A stretch of 37,262 nucleotides of DNA from Hyphomicrobiaceae bacterium. Lineage in GTDB: Bacteria; Pseudomonadota; Alphaproteobacteria; Rhizobiales; Hyphomicrobiaceae. The stretch lies in NCBI GenBank assembly GCA_025351355.1, contig JANXWC010000224.1, forward strand, positions 1 through 37,262. Direction: 5' to 3'. Below the pieces are notes generated by a model that had not been told where the DNA came from, made no database searches, and worked only from the letters and a program-made list of their open reading frames with translations. Position numbers and translations under genes: made by a program. Below, in pieces: positions 7,345 to 15,711 of this stretch (position 1 is the first letter of the stretch; each line of letters begins with the position of its first letter).

Positions 7345-8556
7345 ATGAGCTCAGCCATGACCACGTCCGCATCGACCAGCGCTCAACCGTTGACCCTGCC
7401 GCTCGAACAGCAATGGACCGACATCCGCGACGGCGTGCGCGCGGTGTGCGCCGCTTTCCCCAACGACTACTGGGTCAAACTCGATCACGCCAGCGCATAT
7501 CCGACAGCCTTCGTTGATGCGCTCACATCCGCCGGCTACCTCGGCGCCCTCGTGCCTGAAGCCTATGGTGGTGCCGGCCTGCCACTGTCGGCCGCGTGCG
7601 CGATCCTGGAGACGATCCACGAGACCGGCTGTAACGCCGCGGCCTGCCACGCCCAGATGTACACAATGGGCACCGTGCTCAAGCACGGCAACGACGCCCA
7701 GAAACAGAAGTACTTGCCGGGCATCGCCTCCGGCGCGCTGCGCCTGCAGGCTTTCGGCGTCACCGAACCCACCACCGGCTCCGATACAACGCAGCTCAAG
7801 ACCCGCGCCGAAAAGCGGGGCAACGATCGTTACATCGTCAACGGCCAGAAAGTGTGGACCAGTCGTGCGCTGCATTCCGATCTGATGCTGCTGCTGGCGC
7901 GCACCACGCCTGCCGACCAGGTCAAGAAGCGCTCCGACGGACTTTCGGTGTTCCTCGTCGATCTGCGCGAGGCGAAGGGCAAGTCGGTGCACATCAAGCC
8001 GATCGACGCGATGCTCAATCACAACTCGTGTGAGGTGTTCATCGATAACCTGGAAGTGCCGGCGGAGAACTTGATTGGCGTCGAGGGCAAGGGGTTCCGC
8101 TACATTGTCGACAGCATGAACGCCGAGCGCATCCTCATCGCGTCGGAATGCCTGGGCGACGCGCGTTACTTCATCAAGCGCGCCGTCGATTATGCCACCG
8201 AACGCGTCGTCTTCGGCCGCCCCATCGGCCAGAACCAGGGCGTGCAATTTCCTATCGCGCGGTCGCACGCGGAGCTGATCGCCGCCGAGTTGGTGGTGCA
8301 CAAGGCCGCCGCTTTGTTCGAGGCCGGACGCGACTGCGGCCCGGAAGCCAACATGGGCAAGATGCTGGCGGCGGATGCCTCGTGGAAGGCCGCGGAAGCC
8401 TGCCTGCAGACGTTCGGCGGCTTTGGTTATGCGCGCGAATACGGCATCGAACGCAAATGGCGCGAAACCCGCCTCTATCAGACCGCGCCCATCTCCACCA
8501 ATATGGTGCTGGCCTACGTCGCCCAACACGTACTGGGATTGCCCCGCAGTTACTGA
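7345..8556 (+). CDS. Acyl-CoA dehydrogenase family protein
   Basis: This encodes 403 residues, the normal length of the family: an alpha-helical N-domain, a beta-barrel middle (FGVTEPTTGSD at 137-147, FAD/substrate loop; VNGQKVWTSRA) and a C-terminal helical FAD domain (RVVFGRPIGQNQGVQFPIA, LQTFGGFGYAREYGIERKWRETRLYQ). Flavoproteins of this family introduce a double bond into acyl-CoAs and pass electrons to ETF. The position of the usual base (Glu in YEGT) reads TAPIST here, so the base is probably Glu261 in MNAERILIAS, the helix-G position used by isovaleryl- and long-chain enzymes. The substrate is unknown. The ATG at 7345 lacks a clear ribosome site; 7357 is an alternative. Confidence 0.92.
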   Translation: MSSAMTTSASTSAQPLTLPLEQQWTDIRDGVRAVCAAFPNDYWVKLDHASAYPTAFVDALTSAGYLGALVPEAYGGAGLPLSAACAILETIHETGCNAAACHAQMYTMGTVLKHGNDAQKQKYLPGIASGALRLQAFGVTEPTTGSDTTQLKTRAEKRGNDRYIVNGQKVWTSRALHSDLMLLLARTTPADQVKKRSDGLSVFLVDLREAKGKSVHIKPIDAMLNHNSCEVFIDNLEVPAENLIGVEGKGFRYIVDSMNAERILIASECLGDARYFIKRAVDYATERVVFGRPIGQNQGVQFPIARSHAELIAAELVVHKAAALFEAGRDCGPEANMGKMLAADASWKAAEACLQTFGGFGYAREYGIERKWRETRLYQTAPISTNMVLAYVAQHVLGLPRSY

Positions 8557-8589
8557 CCGCTGCACTTGAATTTGACCCGGCAACCAACT

Positions 8590-8608
8590 GATTAATCAGA
8601 TATTAATC
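8590..8608. promoter_or_regulatory. Perfect inverted repeat GATTAAT-N5-ATTAATC (operator candidate)
   Basis: Two 7-base arms (8590-8596 and 8602-8608) are perfectly complementary around CAGAT. This is an AT-rich island in a GC-rich region, 50-110 bases before the possible starts of the membrane protein gene. Its spacing suits a dimeric regulator; none is encoded next to it. Confidence 0.4.
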
Positions 8609-8717
8609 CGCGCGCGACGGTCAAATTTTCAGCTTTGGTTTAGCTTCCGGTGCGATAGTGCAACTCGCCTTGAGGCTTCCCTTGAGGCTTGTAGCAGTGC
8701 GTAGGCGTCAACTTCAG

Positions 8718-9875
8718 ATGCGTTTGTGTCAACCCTTCTTTCGCGCGCTCGCGCGCAGCTTCGGCGTCGCCGTGCTGCTCGGCGGACCCGTGGTTGGCCT
8801 CTGGCTGGTCGCTGCGGCAGCGTTGGCGGATCTCATCGATGCCCGTTTGGGCGGTGTGCCGCTGCTCCGGCTGCTTCAGCCCCTCTCAATTCTTTCGATT
8901 GCAGCGCTCGGTGCCATGGCCGTCCAACATGCCCGCGACACGCTGTTGCAACGCCGCCGTGTGTGGCTCGAACACACCCTCGGCGAAGTCGTCGTCGCTC
9001 ACGAACTCTGGCTCGGCTCCGACACTCGGCACCGCACGCGCAGCCTTGCTGCAGTAACTTCAGTGGCGCGTTTCATGGCCGGACCCGCAACAACCTTGGC
9101 AGAAGCGCCGTGGGCCATGGCGATCATCGGTGGGCTATGGGCCGTCCAAGTTGACATCGCCGCGGTGGCGAGCGGTAGCATGGTGTTGGTGTTGGCGTTC
9201 GCCTTGGCAGGAAGTCGGATCAAACGATCCGCCCGCCAGTACGACAGCGCCGCCTCCGCAGACGCGGCCGGACAGCACGTCATCCACTCGGCGCCGCTCA
9301 ATTGCAGCCTGTCGATGGAGCAGGCCCGCGGCATCGCGGCCCGTTGGGAGGAAACCCAGCGCGGACGCATGGCTGCAGCCTATGCCGAGGGACAGGCGCG
9401 CGCGCGCCGTTCATCCGGCGCAGCAGTCATGAAACTGCTGGCGCTGATGGCTTTCGCTGCCGTCATCGCCTCTGATTTTGCCGATAGTACATTGTCCGTA
9501 GGCGCACTCATTGCGACGACGCTGGTGGCCATTGCCGCCTTGCATTCGCTCTGCCGCTGGGTCGTCGACGCCGGCACGGTTGCAAGCGCGCGCGCGGCAC
9601 ACCGTCAACTGATAACCTTACGTATCGCCCGTGCACGCGGCGGCGATGCGCAACGCCCGGCCATTGCCGCGCCGGACCTGCGCGCACCGCTGGTCGCCGG
9701 TTTTCTCGCAACGGCGGCAACGGTCGCTGCCCTCGCCGCCCTGACCGTCTATTGGCAATTGCCGATTTCGTCGATTGTGCGCGGCACGCAGGCAGATGCG
9801 GCCTCGACTGCGCCCGCTGCCCAGCACGCTGCAAAGCTGCGCCCCCTACCTTCCGTTACAAAGGGTCGAACATGA
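8718..9875 (+). CDS. Integral membrane protein resembling a type I secretion ABC exporter transmembrane domain without ATPase
   Basis: This encodes 385 residues from the ATG at 8718, or 405 if a GTG at 8658 is used; neither has a good ribosome site. Hydrophobic segments lie near the N-terminus, around residues 45-65, a pair in the middle and one near 250-290. The FMAGPATTLAEAPWAMAIIGGLWAVQ stretch and TLSVGALIATTLVAIAALHSLCRWV resemble the PrtD/PrsD exporter transmembrane domain (the FLSGP...FDLPW and TVGAMIAA..LaaRAL motifs). No Walker A, signature or Walker B motif follows. Instead a last hydrophobic helix (LVAGFLATAATVAALAALTVYWQLPI) resembles the N-terminal anchor of PrsE/HlyD adaptors. 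It overlaps the next gene by four bases (ATGA), so the two are co-translated. Function is inferred weakly. Confidence 0.6.
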   Translation: MRLCQPFFRALARSFGVAVLLGGPVVGLWLVAAAALADLIDARLGGVPLLRLLQPLSILSIAALGAMAVQHARDTLLQRRRVWLEHTLGEVVVAHELWLGSDTRHRTRSLAAVTSVARFMAGPATTLAEAPWAMAIIGGLWAVQVDIAAVASGSMVLVLAFALAGSRIKRSARQYDSAASADAAGQHVIHSAPLNCSLSMEQARGIAARWEETQRGRMAAAYAEGQARARRSSGAAVMKLLALMAFAAVIASDFADSTLSVGALIATTLVAIAALHSLCRWVVDAGTVASARAAHRQLITLRIARARGGDAQRPAIAAPDLRAPLVAGFLATAATVAALAALTVYWQLPISSIVRGTQADAASTAPAAQHAAKLRPLPSVTKGRT

Positions 9876-10729
9876 TCAAGCTGAGCAAAAAAGCCCTGGC
9901 CATCAATCTAGGCGCTGGCACGATAATCATAACCGGCTTCGTCAGTTTCATGCAGACCACGTTCGCGCGCCCGCACGTGGAAGCGTGTTCGACGCGTTAT
10001 CACCGCCAGATTTCCATGCAACTCGATCACGACGGCATACCGCTGTCGGCGCCGGAATTGCAAGCCGTCGCCAATGGGCAGGACGAGGGTGTGATCGAAA
10101 ACCTCACCGTTGCCCAATTCAACGAGGGCCCATCGAAATACGCCATCGGCGTCAAAATCAACAAAGGCAGCGTCGCGCAACGCAGCGAACTCGGTCAGCC
10201 CGGCGGTGTCAGCCTGCCGTGGACGCCGACCACACTTGAACAACCGACCGCCGCCTGCCTCAGCTACGATGTTTTTCTGCCGGCGGAATTCGAGTTCAGC
10301 GGCGGCGGCACCTTGCCGGGTCTGTTCGCTTCCACCACCAACGGCAACTTCGGCGACGTCAATAATTTCACCTCCAACCTCGCTTGGCACGGCGACGGCG
10401 AGCCCAAACTATATGTCGAGACCAAAGCCGTCGCTAATCAGCGTGCTGCCGCCTTCGACACCTACGAACGCAAACTGCCGCGCGGTAAATGGATCCACGT
10501 GGAACAGGAGGTCATTCTCAATACCGGCGATCAGCCCAATGGCGTGGTCCGCCTTTGGTTGAACGGACGCATCGAAAGTGACGTCAAATCCGCATGGATG
10601 CGAGCCGACAGCGGCATTTCCATAACTGGCGTCGCCGGCGAGGTCTATTTCGGCGGCAGCGGCACCAACGGCCGCGCCGCCAACGACGAAACCGTATGGC
10701 TGTCACCTTTTGTCATCCGCTGGAACTGA
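9872..10729 (+). CDS. Polysaccharide lyase family 14-like exported protein
   Basis: This encodes 285 residues. Residues about 8-30 are one hydrophobic segment ending TTFARPH, a signal peptide or membrane anchor. The rest looks like the beta-jelly-roll of PL14-type alginate or glucuronan lyases: CLSYDVFLPAEFEFSGGGTLPGLF, SNLAWHGDGEPKLYVETK, LPRGKWIHVEQEVILNTG, NGVVRLWLNGRIES and the closing GEVYFGGSGTNGR...WLSPFVIRW. These align in order with the GGKLPGL, GkW...Q.V.LNT and StFFGG blocks of that family. A role in cutting or binding a uronic-acid exopolysaccharide outside the cytoplasm is likely but unproven. The ATG is embedded in the stop of the preceding membrane protein gene, so both are one operon. 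Confidence 0.75.
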   Translation: MIKLSKKALAINLGAGTIIITGFVSFMQTTFARPHVEACSTRYHRQISMQLDHDGIPLSAPELQAVANGQDEGVIENLTVAQFNEGPSKYAIGVKINKGSVAQRSELGQPGGVSLPWTPTTLEQPTAACLSYDVFLPAEFEFSGGGTLPGLFASTTNGNFGDVNNFTSNLAWHGDGEPKLYVETKAVANQRAAAFDTYERKLPRGKWIHVEQEVILNTGDQPNGVVRLWLNGRIESDVKSAWMRADSGISITGVAGEVYFGGSGTNGRAANDETVWLSPFVIRWN

Positions 10730-11116
10730 AGACGCGAAGTTCGCTCCTTCAGCGCGCCGCGCCGTCGGAATTCCTGCTTGGCGACGGAGCCTTCCTACTC
10801 GATAGCCATGATCGACGGGTCGTAAACCGCGCGCGCTCCGTGAGCCCACGTAGTATTCCGATTTTCTCAAGCACTGATCGCTGTTAAATCTTGCAACCTA
10901 AAAAATACCAAACGAAATCCAATACTTACGGCCATTAAACGCAACTCTAGTTCTCGCTCGGATGAACTGGTTGCACATTTGCATTGCAGAACCGCAACGT
11001 CAGAAGTTGAATCGTTGGTGTATGCGGCAGAGCATCAACATTTTTGGCGTGCATCGTCAGTTGCTTTGGCCAACACTGAGGCTTGACGATTCTGCTCCCT
11101 CAAGAGGTTCGACCTG
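10730..11116. other. Spacer, partly AT-rich, upstream of the catabolic cluster
   Basis: No supported gene. A plus-strand frame up to 10887 is open but has no recognisable domain. The AT-rich part at 10880-10950 is a plausible promoter region for the cluster that starts at 11117, though I cannot assign a sigma-70 box. Confidence 0.4.
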
Positions 11117-12088
11117 ATGGCCGCTAAGTCAAAATCACCTGTTCCGTCTGCGGACGCTGCAAAAGCCACCGCGTCACCCGCACCACTCCGCTGGTCGGGC
11201 GTCTTTCCCGCCGTCACGACAAAGTTCAACGAAGACGGCGCGCTCGACGAAAAAGAGATGGCGCGGTGCTGGAAGCTCCAAGTTGACGCCGGCGTGCATG
11301 GGCTGATCGTCGCCGGATCGCTCGGCGAAGCTTCCACACTCGACGCCGCCGAAAAGATCGAGAGTGTGAAGCTGGCCAAATCGGTTGCGGGTAAATTGCC
11401 GGTGCTGCTGACGATCTCGGAAGGGTCGACGCGCAATGCCTGCCGCCTCGCTGAAGCCGGCGCGAAAGCCGGCGCTAACGGCTTCATGGTGCTGCCCGGC
11501 CTGCCCTATAAATCCGATCGCCGCGAAACCATCCGCCACATGACCGACGTGGCGCGCGCTGGCGGTCTGCCGGTCATGATTTATAACAATCCGCCCGCCT
11601 ATGGCGTCGACATCACTCCCGACATGCTCGCCGACATGGCCACCGAACCCTTGTTCGCGGCGGTCAAAGAAAGCTCTGACAATGTCCGTCGGGTCACCGA
11701 CATTATCAATAAGACAGGCCCGCGTTATCAGGTCTTCACCGGTGTCGACAATCTCGCGCTCGAGAGCATGGCGATGGGCGCAGTCGGCTGGGTGGCGGGA
11801 CTGGTGACAGCTTTTCCGGCTGAAACGGTGGCGATATGGCGGTTGGTCCAGGCCGGCAAATGGACGGAGGCGCGCGCCATCTACCGCTGGTTCCGGCCGC
11901 TGCTCGATGTCGACGTTTCAAACAAACTGGTGCAGAACATCAAGCTCGTCGAAACGCTGGTGATCAAGTCCAACGACCGCTGCCGTGCGCCACGCTTGCC
12001 GCTGATCGGCCGTGAACGCGCCGCCATCGTAAAGATCGTCGAGGATGCGTTGCGGACCCGGCCGAAACTGACGGCATCAACCAAGTAA
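11117..12088 (+). CDS. Dihydrodipicolinate synthase superfamily aldolase/lyase
   Basis: This encodes 323 residues forming the class I aldolase TIM barrel of the DapA superfamily. The Schiff-base Lys is K184 (AAVKESSDN) and the conserved Tyr is Y156 (YNNPP). The first loop reads GSLGE (67-71) instead of the GTTGE of true 4-hydroxy-tetrahydrodipicolinate synthases, so a role in lysine synthesis is unlikely. Enzymes of this superfamily condense or cleave pyruvate-containing 2-keto acids. An N-terminal extension of about 24 Lys/Ala/Ser-rich residues precedes the barrel. It starts a run of co-directional genes that looks like a catabolic cluster, so a retro-aldol or dehydratase step on a ring-opened intermediate fits best. 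A GAGG site lies upstream of the ATG. Confidence 0.88.
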   Translation: MAAKSKSPVPSADAAKATASPAPLRWSGVFPAVTTKFNEDGALDEKEMARCWKLQVDAGVHGLIVAGSLGEASTLDAAEKIESVKLAKSVAGKLPVLLTISEGSTRNACRLAEAGAKAGANGFMVLPGLPYKSDRRETIRHMTDVARAGGLPVMIYNNPPAYGVDITPDMLADMATEPLFAAVKESSDNVRRVTDIINKTGPRYQVFTGVDNLALESMAMGAVGWVAGLVTAFPAETVAIWRLVQAGKWTEARAIYRWFRPLLDVDVSNKLVQNIKLVETLVIKSNDRCRAPRLPLIGRERAAIVKIVEDALRTRPKLTASTK

Positions 12089-12121
12089 GCCAGCCCAAAT
12101 AACCGACTAAGCAGCCGAACC

Positions 12122-13009
12122 ATGACCAGCGCTACACTGACCCTAGCCGACCTCAACGCGATGCCCACAGCGGCCTTCGTCGCAACACTGGGCGATGTCT
12201 TCGAGCACGCGCCTTGGGTCGCCGAACGGGTCGCAGTGCACCGCCCTTTCGCGACAGTTGCGGCTCTCCATGGGAGCATGATGGACGTAGTAAGATCATC
12301 GGATAGTGCGGCTTTGATGGTTTTTCTCTCCGGCCATCCCGAACTCGGCAGCAAGGTCAAGCGGGCCGACATTACCGTCGACAGCCAGCGCGAACAGGGC
12401 AGCCTTGGCCTCGACCAATTGTCGGATGCGGAATTAGTGGCATTCGAGGAGAACAATCGTCGCTACCGCTCGGCGCACGGCATTCCCTTCATCATCTGCG
12501 TGCGCCGCCAAACGCGCGACGCCATCCTGGCGGCCATGCGACAGCGGATCGGCAATTCCAAAGATGTCGAACTGGCAAAGGCCATCGACGAAATCGGCTA
12601 CATCACCCGCCTGCGGTTGGTTGGCAAGGTGACGGGGCTCGGCATCCCCCCGACAACGGGACGCCTGTCGACGCACGTGCTCGACACCGCCAGCGGCAAG
12701 CCGGCAGCAGGCGTCAGAGTCGTATTGAGCGAAATCGGAGCTAGCGCGCGTGGCCTGCTCAAAGAAGCTGTCACCAACGCGGACGGGCGTACTGACACGC
12801 CGCTGATTTCCGGCGAACCGCTGCGGGTAGGCACTTACGAAATCACCTTTCACGCTGGTGACTATTTTCGCTCCACCGGCGCGTCGATACCGACCCCCGC
12901 TTTCCTCGATGTCGTACCGATCCGCTTCGGCATCTCCGAACCCGAAGGTCACTATCACGTGCCGCTGCTGGTCAGCCCCTGGAGTTTCTCGACCTATCGC
13001 GGTTCGTGA
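12122..13009 (+). CDS. Bifunctional OHCU decarboxylase / 5-hydroxyisourate hydrolase
   Basis: This encodes 295 residues in two domains. Residues 1-170 match OHCU decarboxylase (UraD): LNAMP at the start, His72 in LSGHPELG, the [19 protein letters not shown] block and the RLRLVGKV end. Residues 180-295 match the transthyretin-related 5-hydroxyisourate hydrolase: [16 protein letters not shown] (His185), DGRTDTP (Arg223), HYHVPLL (His279) and the diagnostic C-terminal YRGS. Together they turn 5-hydroxyisourate via OHCU into (S)-allantoin, the two steps after urate oxidation. The domain order is that of the plant allantoin synthase TTL. It follows the aldolase gene by 33 bases and precedes hyuB, suggesting one operon. 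No urate oxidase is in the window. Confidence 0.93.
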   Translation: MTSATLTLADLNAMPTAAFVATLGDVFEHAPWVAERVAVHRPFATVAALHGSMMDVVRSSDSAALMVFLSGHPELGSKVKRADITVDSQREQGSLGLDQLSDAELVAFEENNRRYRSAHGIPFIICVRRQTRDAILAAMRQRIGNSKDVELAKAIDEIGYITRLRLVGKVTGLGIPPTTGRLSTHVLDTASGKPAAGVRVVLSEIGASARGLLKEAVTNADGRTDTPLISGEPLRVGTYEITFHAGDYFRSTGASIPTPAFLDVVPIRFGISEPEGHYHVPLLVSPWSFSTYRGS

Positions 13010-13135
13010 CTGGCGCTGGCCACGGCGGAAAACGATCATTCCCACACCAACAATCAACTCTTGCCACTCCGGGTTTTCGGGGTAGCATCGGCTGATCGTT
13101 GTCCGCGCGGTCGCGCGCCGGGATCCACACTTCTC

Positions 13136-14851
13136 ATGACCGCCTCACCTGTCACACTCGATCCGCTTACACTGGCCGTCATTGAGGCCTGCTTGCGGCA
13201 GGTCTGCAATGAGATGGACATTGCCTTTTCGCGCGCCGCTTTCTCGCCCGTGATCGCCGAAGCCGACGACCGCGCCGATGGCATCTATGCTGTCGATGAT
13301 GGCCGCCTGATCAGCCAAGGCGAACTGGGCCTGCCGGTGTTCGTCGGCACCATGCAGCAATCGACGCGCGATCTGATCCGCCTTATCGCGGAAGGCCGCG
13401 CCGGCAAGCCCGAGCCCGGCGACATCTACATCGTCAACGATCCCTACCTCGGCGGCACGCACCTGATGGACGTGCGCTTCGTGCTGCCATTTTATTTTTG
13501 CGGCGAGCACATCTGCTGGCTGCAGAACACCGGCCACTGGCCCGACGTGGGCGGCATGGTGCCGGGCGGGTTTTCCGCGCACGCGACCGAAGTCGAACAA
13601 GAAGGATTGCGTCTGCCGCCGGTCAAATTGTTCAAGCGCGGCGTCATCGACGAGGAAATCCTCGCCATCATCAAATCCAACATCCGCGTCGCCGATCAGC
13701 GCATCGGCGATATCAAGGCGCAGGCGGCAGCGCTGCACGTCGGCGAACGCCGCCTCACAGATCTCATCCGGCGCTACTCGCTCCCAACCATACGCGCTGC
13801 CTGGGCTGAACTTGAAACACGCGCCGCCCGCCTGATGCGCGCCCATATTTCGGCGATCCCAGACGGCACCTATTGCAGCGAGACATTCGTCGACAGCGAC
13901 GGCGTCGTCGATCAGCCACTGCGCATCGCACTCGCCGTCACCAAGGCGGGCAGCGCGTTGCACTTCGATTTCACGGGCTCGTCGCCACCCTGTCGCGGCC
14001 CTATGAACTCCGTGTCGGCGACCACCTTCTCGTCGGTCTATCTGGCCGTGCGGCACATTTTTCCGGACACGCCGCTCAATGCCGGCGCCTTCCAGCCGCT
14101 GACCATCTCCGGCATCGACGGCACCTTCCTCGATGCGAAATATCCAAAACCTGTCTCGGGCTGCGCCGCCGAAGTCTCGCAACGCATCGCCGAAGCGGTC
14201 TTCTTGGCTTTGGCGCGCGCCATACCGCTACAGGTGACGGCGGCGCCGGCAGGCACCAGCGGCAACTTCTGCCTCGGCGGCATCGATCCCACATCTGGCC
14301 TCGGCTACGTCATGTATCAGATCACCGGCGGCGGTTACGGCGGCAACGCCGATCACGACGGCTTGAGCAACGGCTGCTCGACCATCGGCATTTCCAAGAC
14401 CGCGCCGGTCGAAGTCATGGAACAGAAGTTCCCCATATTATTCAGGCATTTCTCGCTGCACGAGGGCTCCGGTGGGGCGGGCGCGCAACGCGGAGGTTTC
14501 GGCGTGCACTACGAAATCGAATTGCTGCGAGGCGAAGCGCGGGCTTCGTTCGTGATGGATCACGGCCGCTTTGGTCCGCCCGGCATCCAAGGTGGCGGGG
14601 CCGGCGCGGTCAATGTCGTGCGTATCCATCGCGATGGCAAAACTTTCATCCCCCGGCACCTGTCCAAGGATCAGGATATCGTCATCTGCGCCGGTGATCG
14701 CGTCGAGGTCATGACCCCCGGCGGCGGCGGTTATGGTGATCCATCCGAGCGCGACTACCGGCTTGTCGACCGTGATGTGGCGCGGGGCTACTACACCGCC
14801 GCGCAGGCCCGCGCGTTGTGGCCGCATTGGCAACCGGAGCGCGGGGGATGA
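13136..14851 (+). CDS. Hydantoinase B / oxoprolinase B family protein
   Basis: This encodes 571 residues, the usual length of HyuB. Recognisable blocks are DPLTLAVIEACLRQVCNEM at the start, GDIYIVNDPYLGGTHLMDV, NTGHWPDVGGMVPGG, FDFTGSSPPCRGPMNS, and the Gly-rich end MTPGGGGYGDPSERD. HyuB proteins are normally one half of ATP-dependent N-methylhydantoinase, 5-oxoprolinase or acetone-carboxylase-type enzymes and need a HyuA partner that supplies the ATPase fold. No HyuA is encoded here. The stop overlaps the next start by four bases (ATGA at 14848-14851), tying it to the molybdenum hydroxylase genes. It may open a lactam or hydantoin ring made by those enzymes. The start was chosen at 13136 because homology begins five residues after it. 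Confidence 0.9.
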   Translation: MTASPVTLDPLTLAVIEACLRQVCNEMDIAFSRAAFSPVIAEADDRADGIYAVDDGRLISQGELGLPVFVGTMQQSTRDLIRLIAEGRAGKPEPGDIYIVNDPYLGGTHLMDVRFVLPFYFCGEHICWLQNTGHWPDVGGMVPGGFSAHATEVEQEGLRLPPVKLFKRGVIDEEILAIIKSNIRVADQRIGDIKAQAAALHVGERRLTDLIRRYSLPTIRAAWAELETRAARLMRAHISAIPDGTYCSETFVDSDGVVDQPLRIALAVTKAGSALHFDFTGSSPPCRGPMNSVSATTFSSVYLAVRHIFPDTPLNAGAFQPLTISGIDGTFLDAKYPKPVSGCAAEVSQRIAEAVFLALARAIPLQVTAAPAGTSGNFCLGGIDPTSGLGYVMYQITGGGYGGNADHDGLSNGCSTIGISKTAPVEVMEQKFPILFRHFSLHEGSGGAGAQRGGFGVHYEIELLRGEARASFVMDHGRFGPPGIQGGGAGAVNVVRIHRDGKTFIPRHLSKDQDIVICAGDRVEVMTPGGGGYGDPSERDYRLVDRDVARGYYTAAQARALWPHWQPERGG

Positions 14852-15711
14852 GCGACTATTTCCGCCCTGCGATTTTACCGGATGCACTGGCGTTGCTCTC
14901 CCGACGCGATGATCTGATTGTCCTGGCCGGTGGCACCGATCTCTATCCGGAGCGGACATCACGCGCAGCTTGGGGCAATCCCGTCCGGCAAAATATTGTT
15001 GATATTTCTGCCATCGACGAATTGCGCGGCATTGTGGATCGTGGCGATTATTGGTGGATCGGCGCGTTAGTCACCTGGTCAGACATCATCCGCGCGGACC
15101 TGCCGCCGATTTTCGATGGACTGAAGTCTGCCGCGCGCGAGATCGGCGGCCTGCAGATCCAGAACCGCGGCACTATTGCGGGCAATATCTGCACAGCATC
15201 GCCAGCAGGCGACTCCATTCCATGCCTCCTCGCGCTTGACGCACAAATCGAGTTGGCTTCGGCGGCGCTGCGCTGCGTCGATGCGGCTGTATTTTTCACA
15301 GGATACCGAAAGACCGCTCTCGCGTCAGGCGAACTCGTCACCGGTGTTCGTATTCCCAAGCAGCGCGGCCGCAGTTCGTTCCGCAAGCTCGGCACGCGAC
15401 GCTATCTGGTGATTTCGATCGTCATGGTCAGCGTCGTCATCGACATCGATGATCGTGGGTGCGTCCGATCTGCGCGCATCGCGGTCGGCGCGTGCTCGGC
15501 AACCGCACAACGGCTCCCGACGCTGGAAACTGCGCTCGTCGGCAACCCACTAAGTGCAGACCATGTCTCGCCCCAGCACTTCGCTCACCTATCGCCGATC
15601 GACGATCTCCGCGCCTCAGCAAACTATCGCCGCCACGCTGCCTGTCAGCTAACCCGCGATATCATTGCTGACTTGGTCGTCACGTCACCGCGCGAGGCTG
15701 CCGATGTCTAA
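14848..15711 (+). CDS. FAD-binding subunit of a xanthine-dehydrogenase-family hydroxylase
   Basis: This encodes 287 residues of the CoxM/XdhB-type FAD_binding_5 family. The FAD pyrophosphate loops are visible: [10 protein letters not shown] (25-34) and [20 protein letters not shown] (103-122), followed by the C-terminal CO_deh_flav_C domain ([15 protein letters not shown]). The subunit takes electrons from the [2Fe-2S] clusters of the molybdenum subunit and passes them to the final acceptor. The start codon lies in the stop of hyuB and the stop overlaps the next start by eight bases, so all three are translated together in the cytoplasm. Confidence 0.92.
   Translation: MSDYFRPAILPDALALLSRRDDLIVLAGGTDLYPERTSRAAWGNPVRQNIVDISAIDELRGIVDRGDYWWIGALVTWSDIIRADLPPIFDGLKSAAREIGGLQIQNRGTIAGNICTASPAGDSIPCLLALDAQIELASAALRCVDAAVFFTGYRKTALASGELVTGVRIPKQRGRSSFRKLGTRRYLVISIVMVSVVIDIDDRGCVRSARIAVGACSATAQRLPTLETALVGNPLSADHVSPQHFAHLSPIDDLRASANYRRHAACQLTRDIIADLVVTSPREAADV

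Noticed and set aside
11117-12088. Lysine-biosynthetic DapA
   Set aside because: The active-site loop is GSLGE rather than GTTGE and the context is catabolic, so only the superfamily is assigned.
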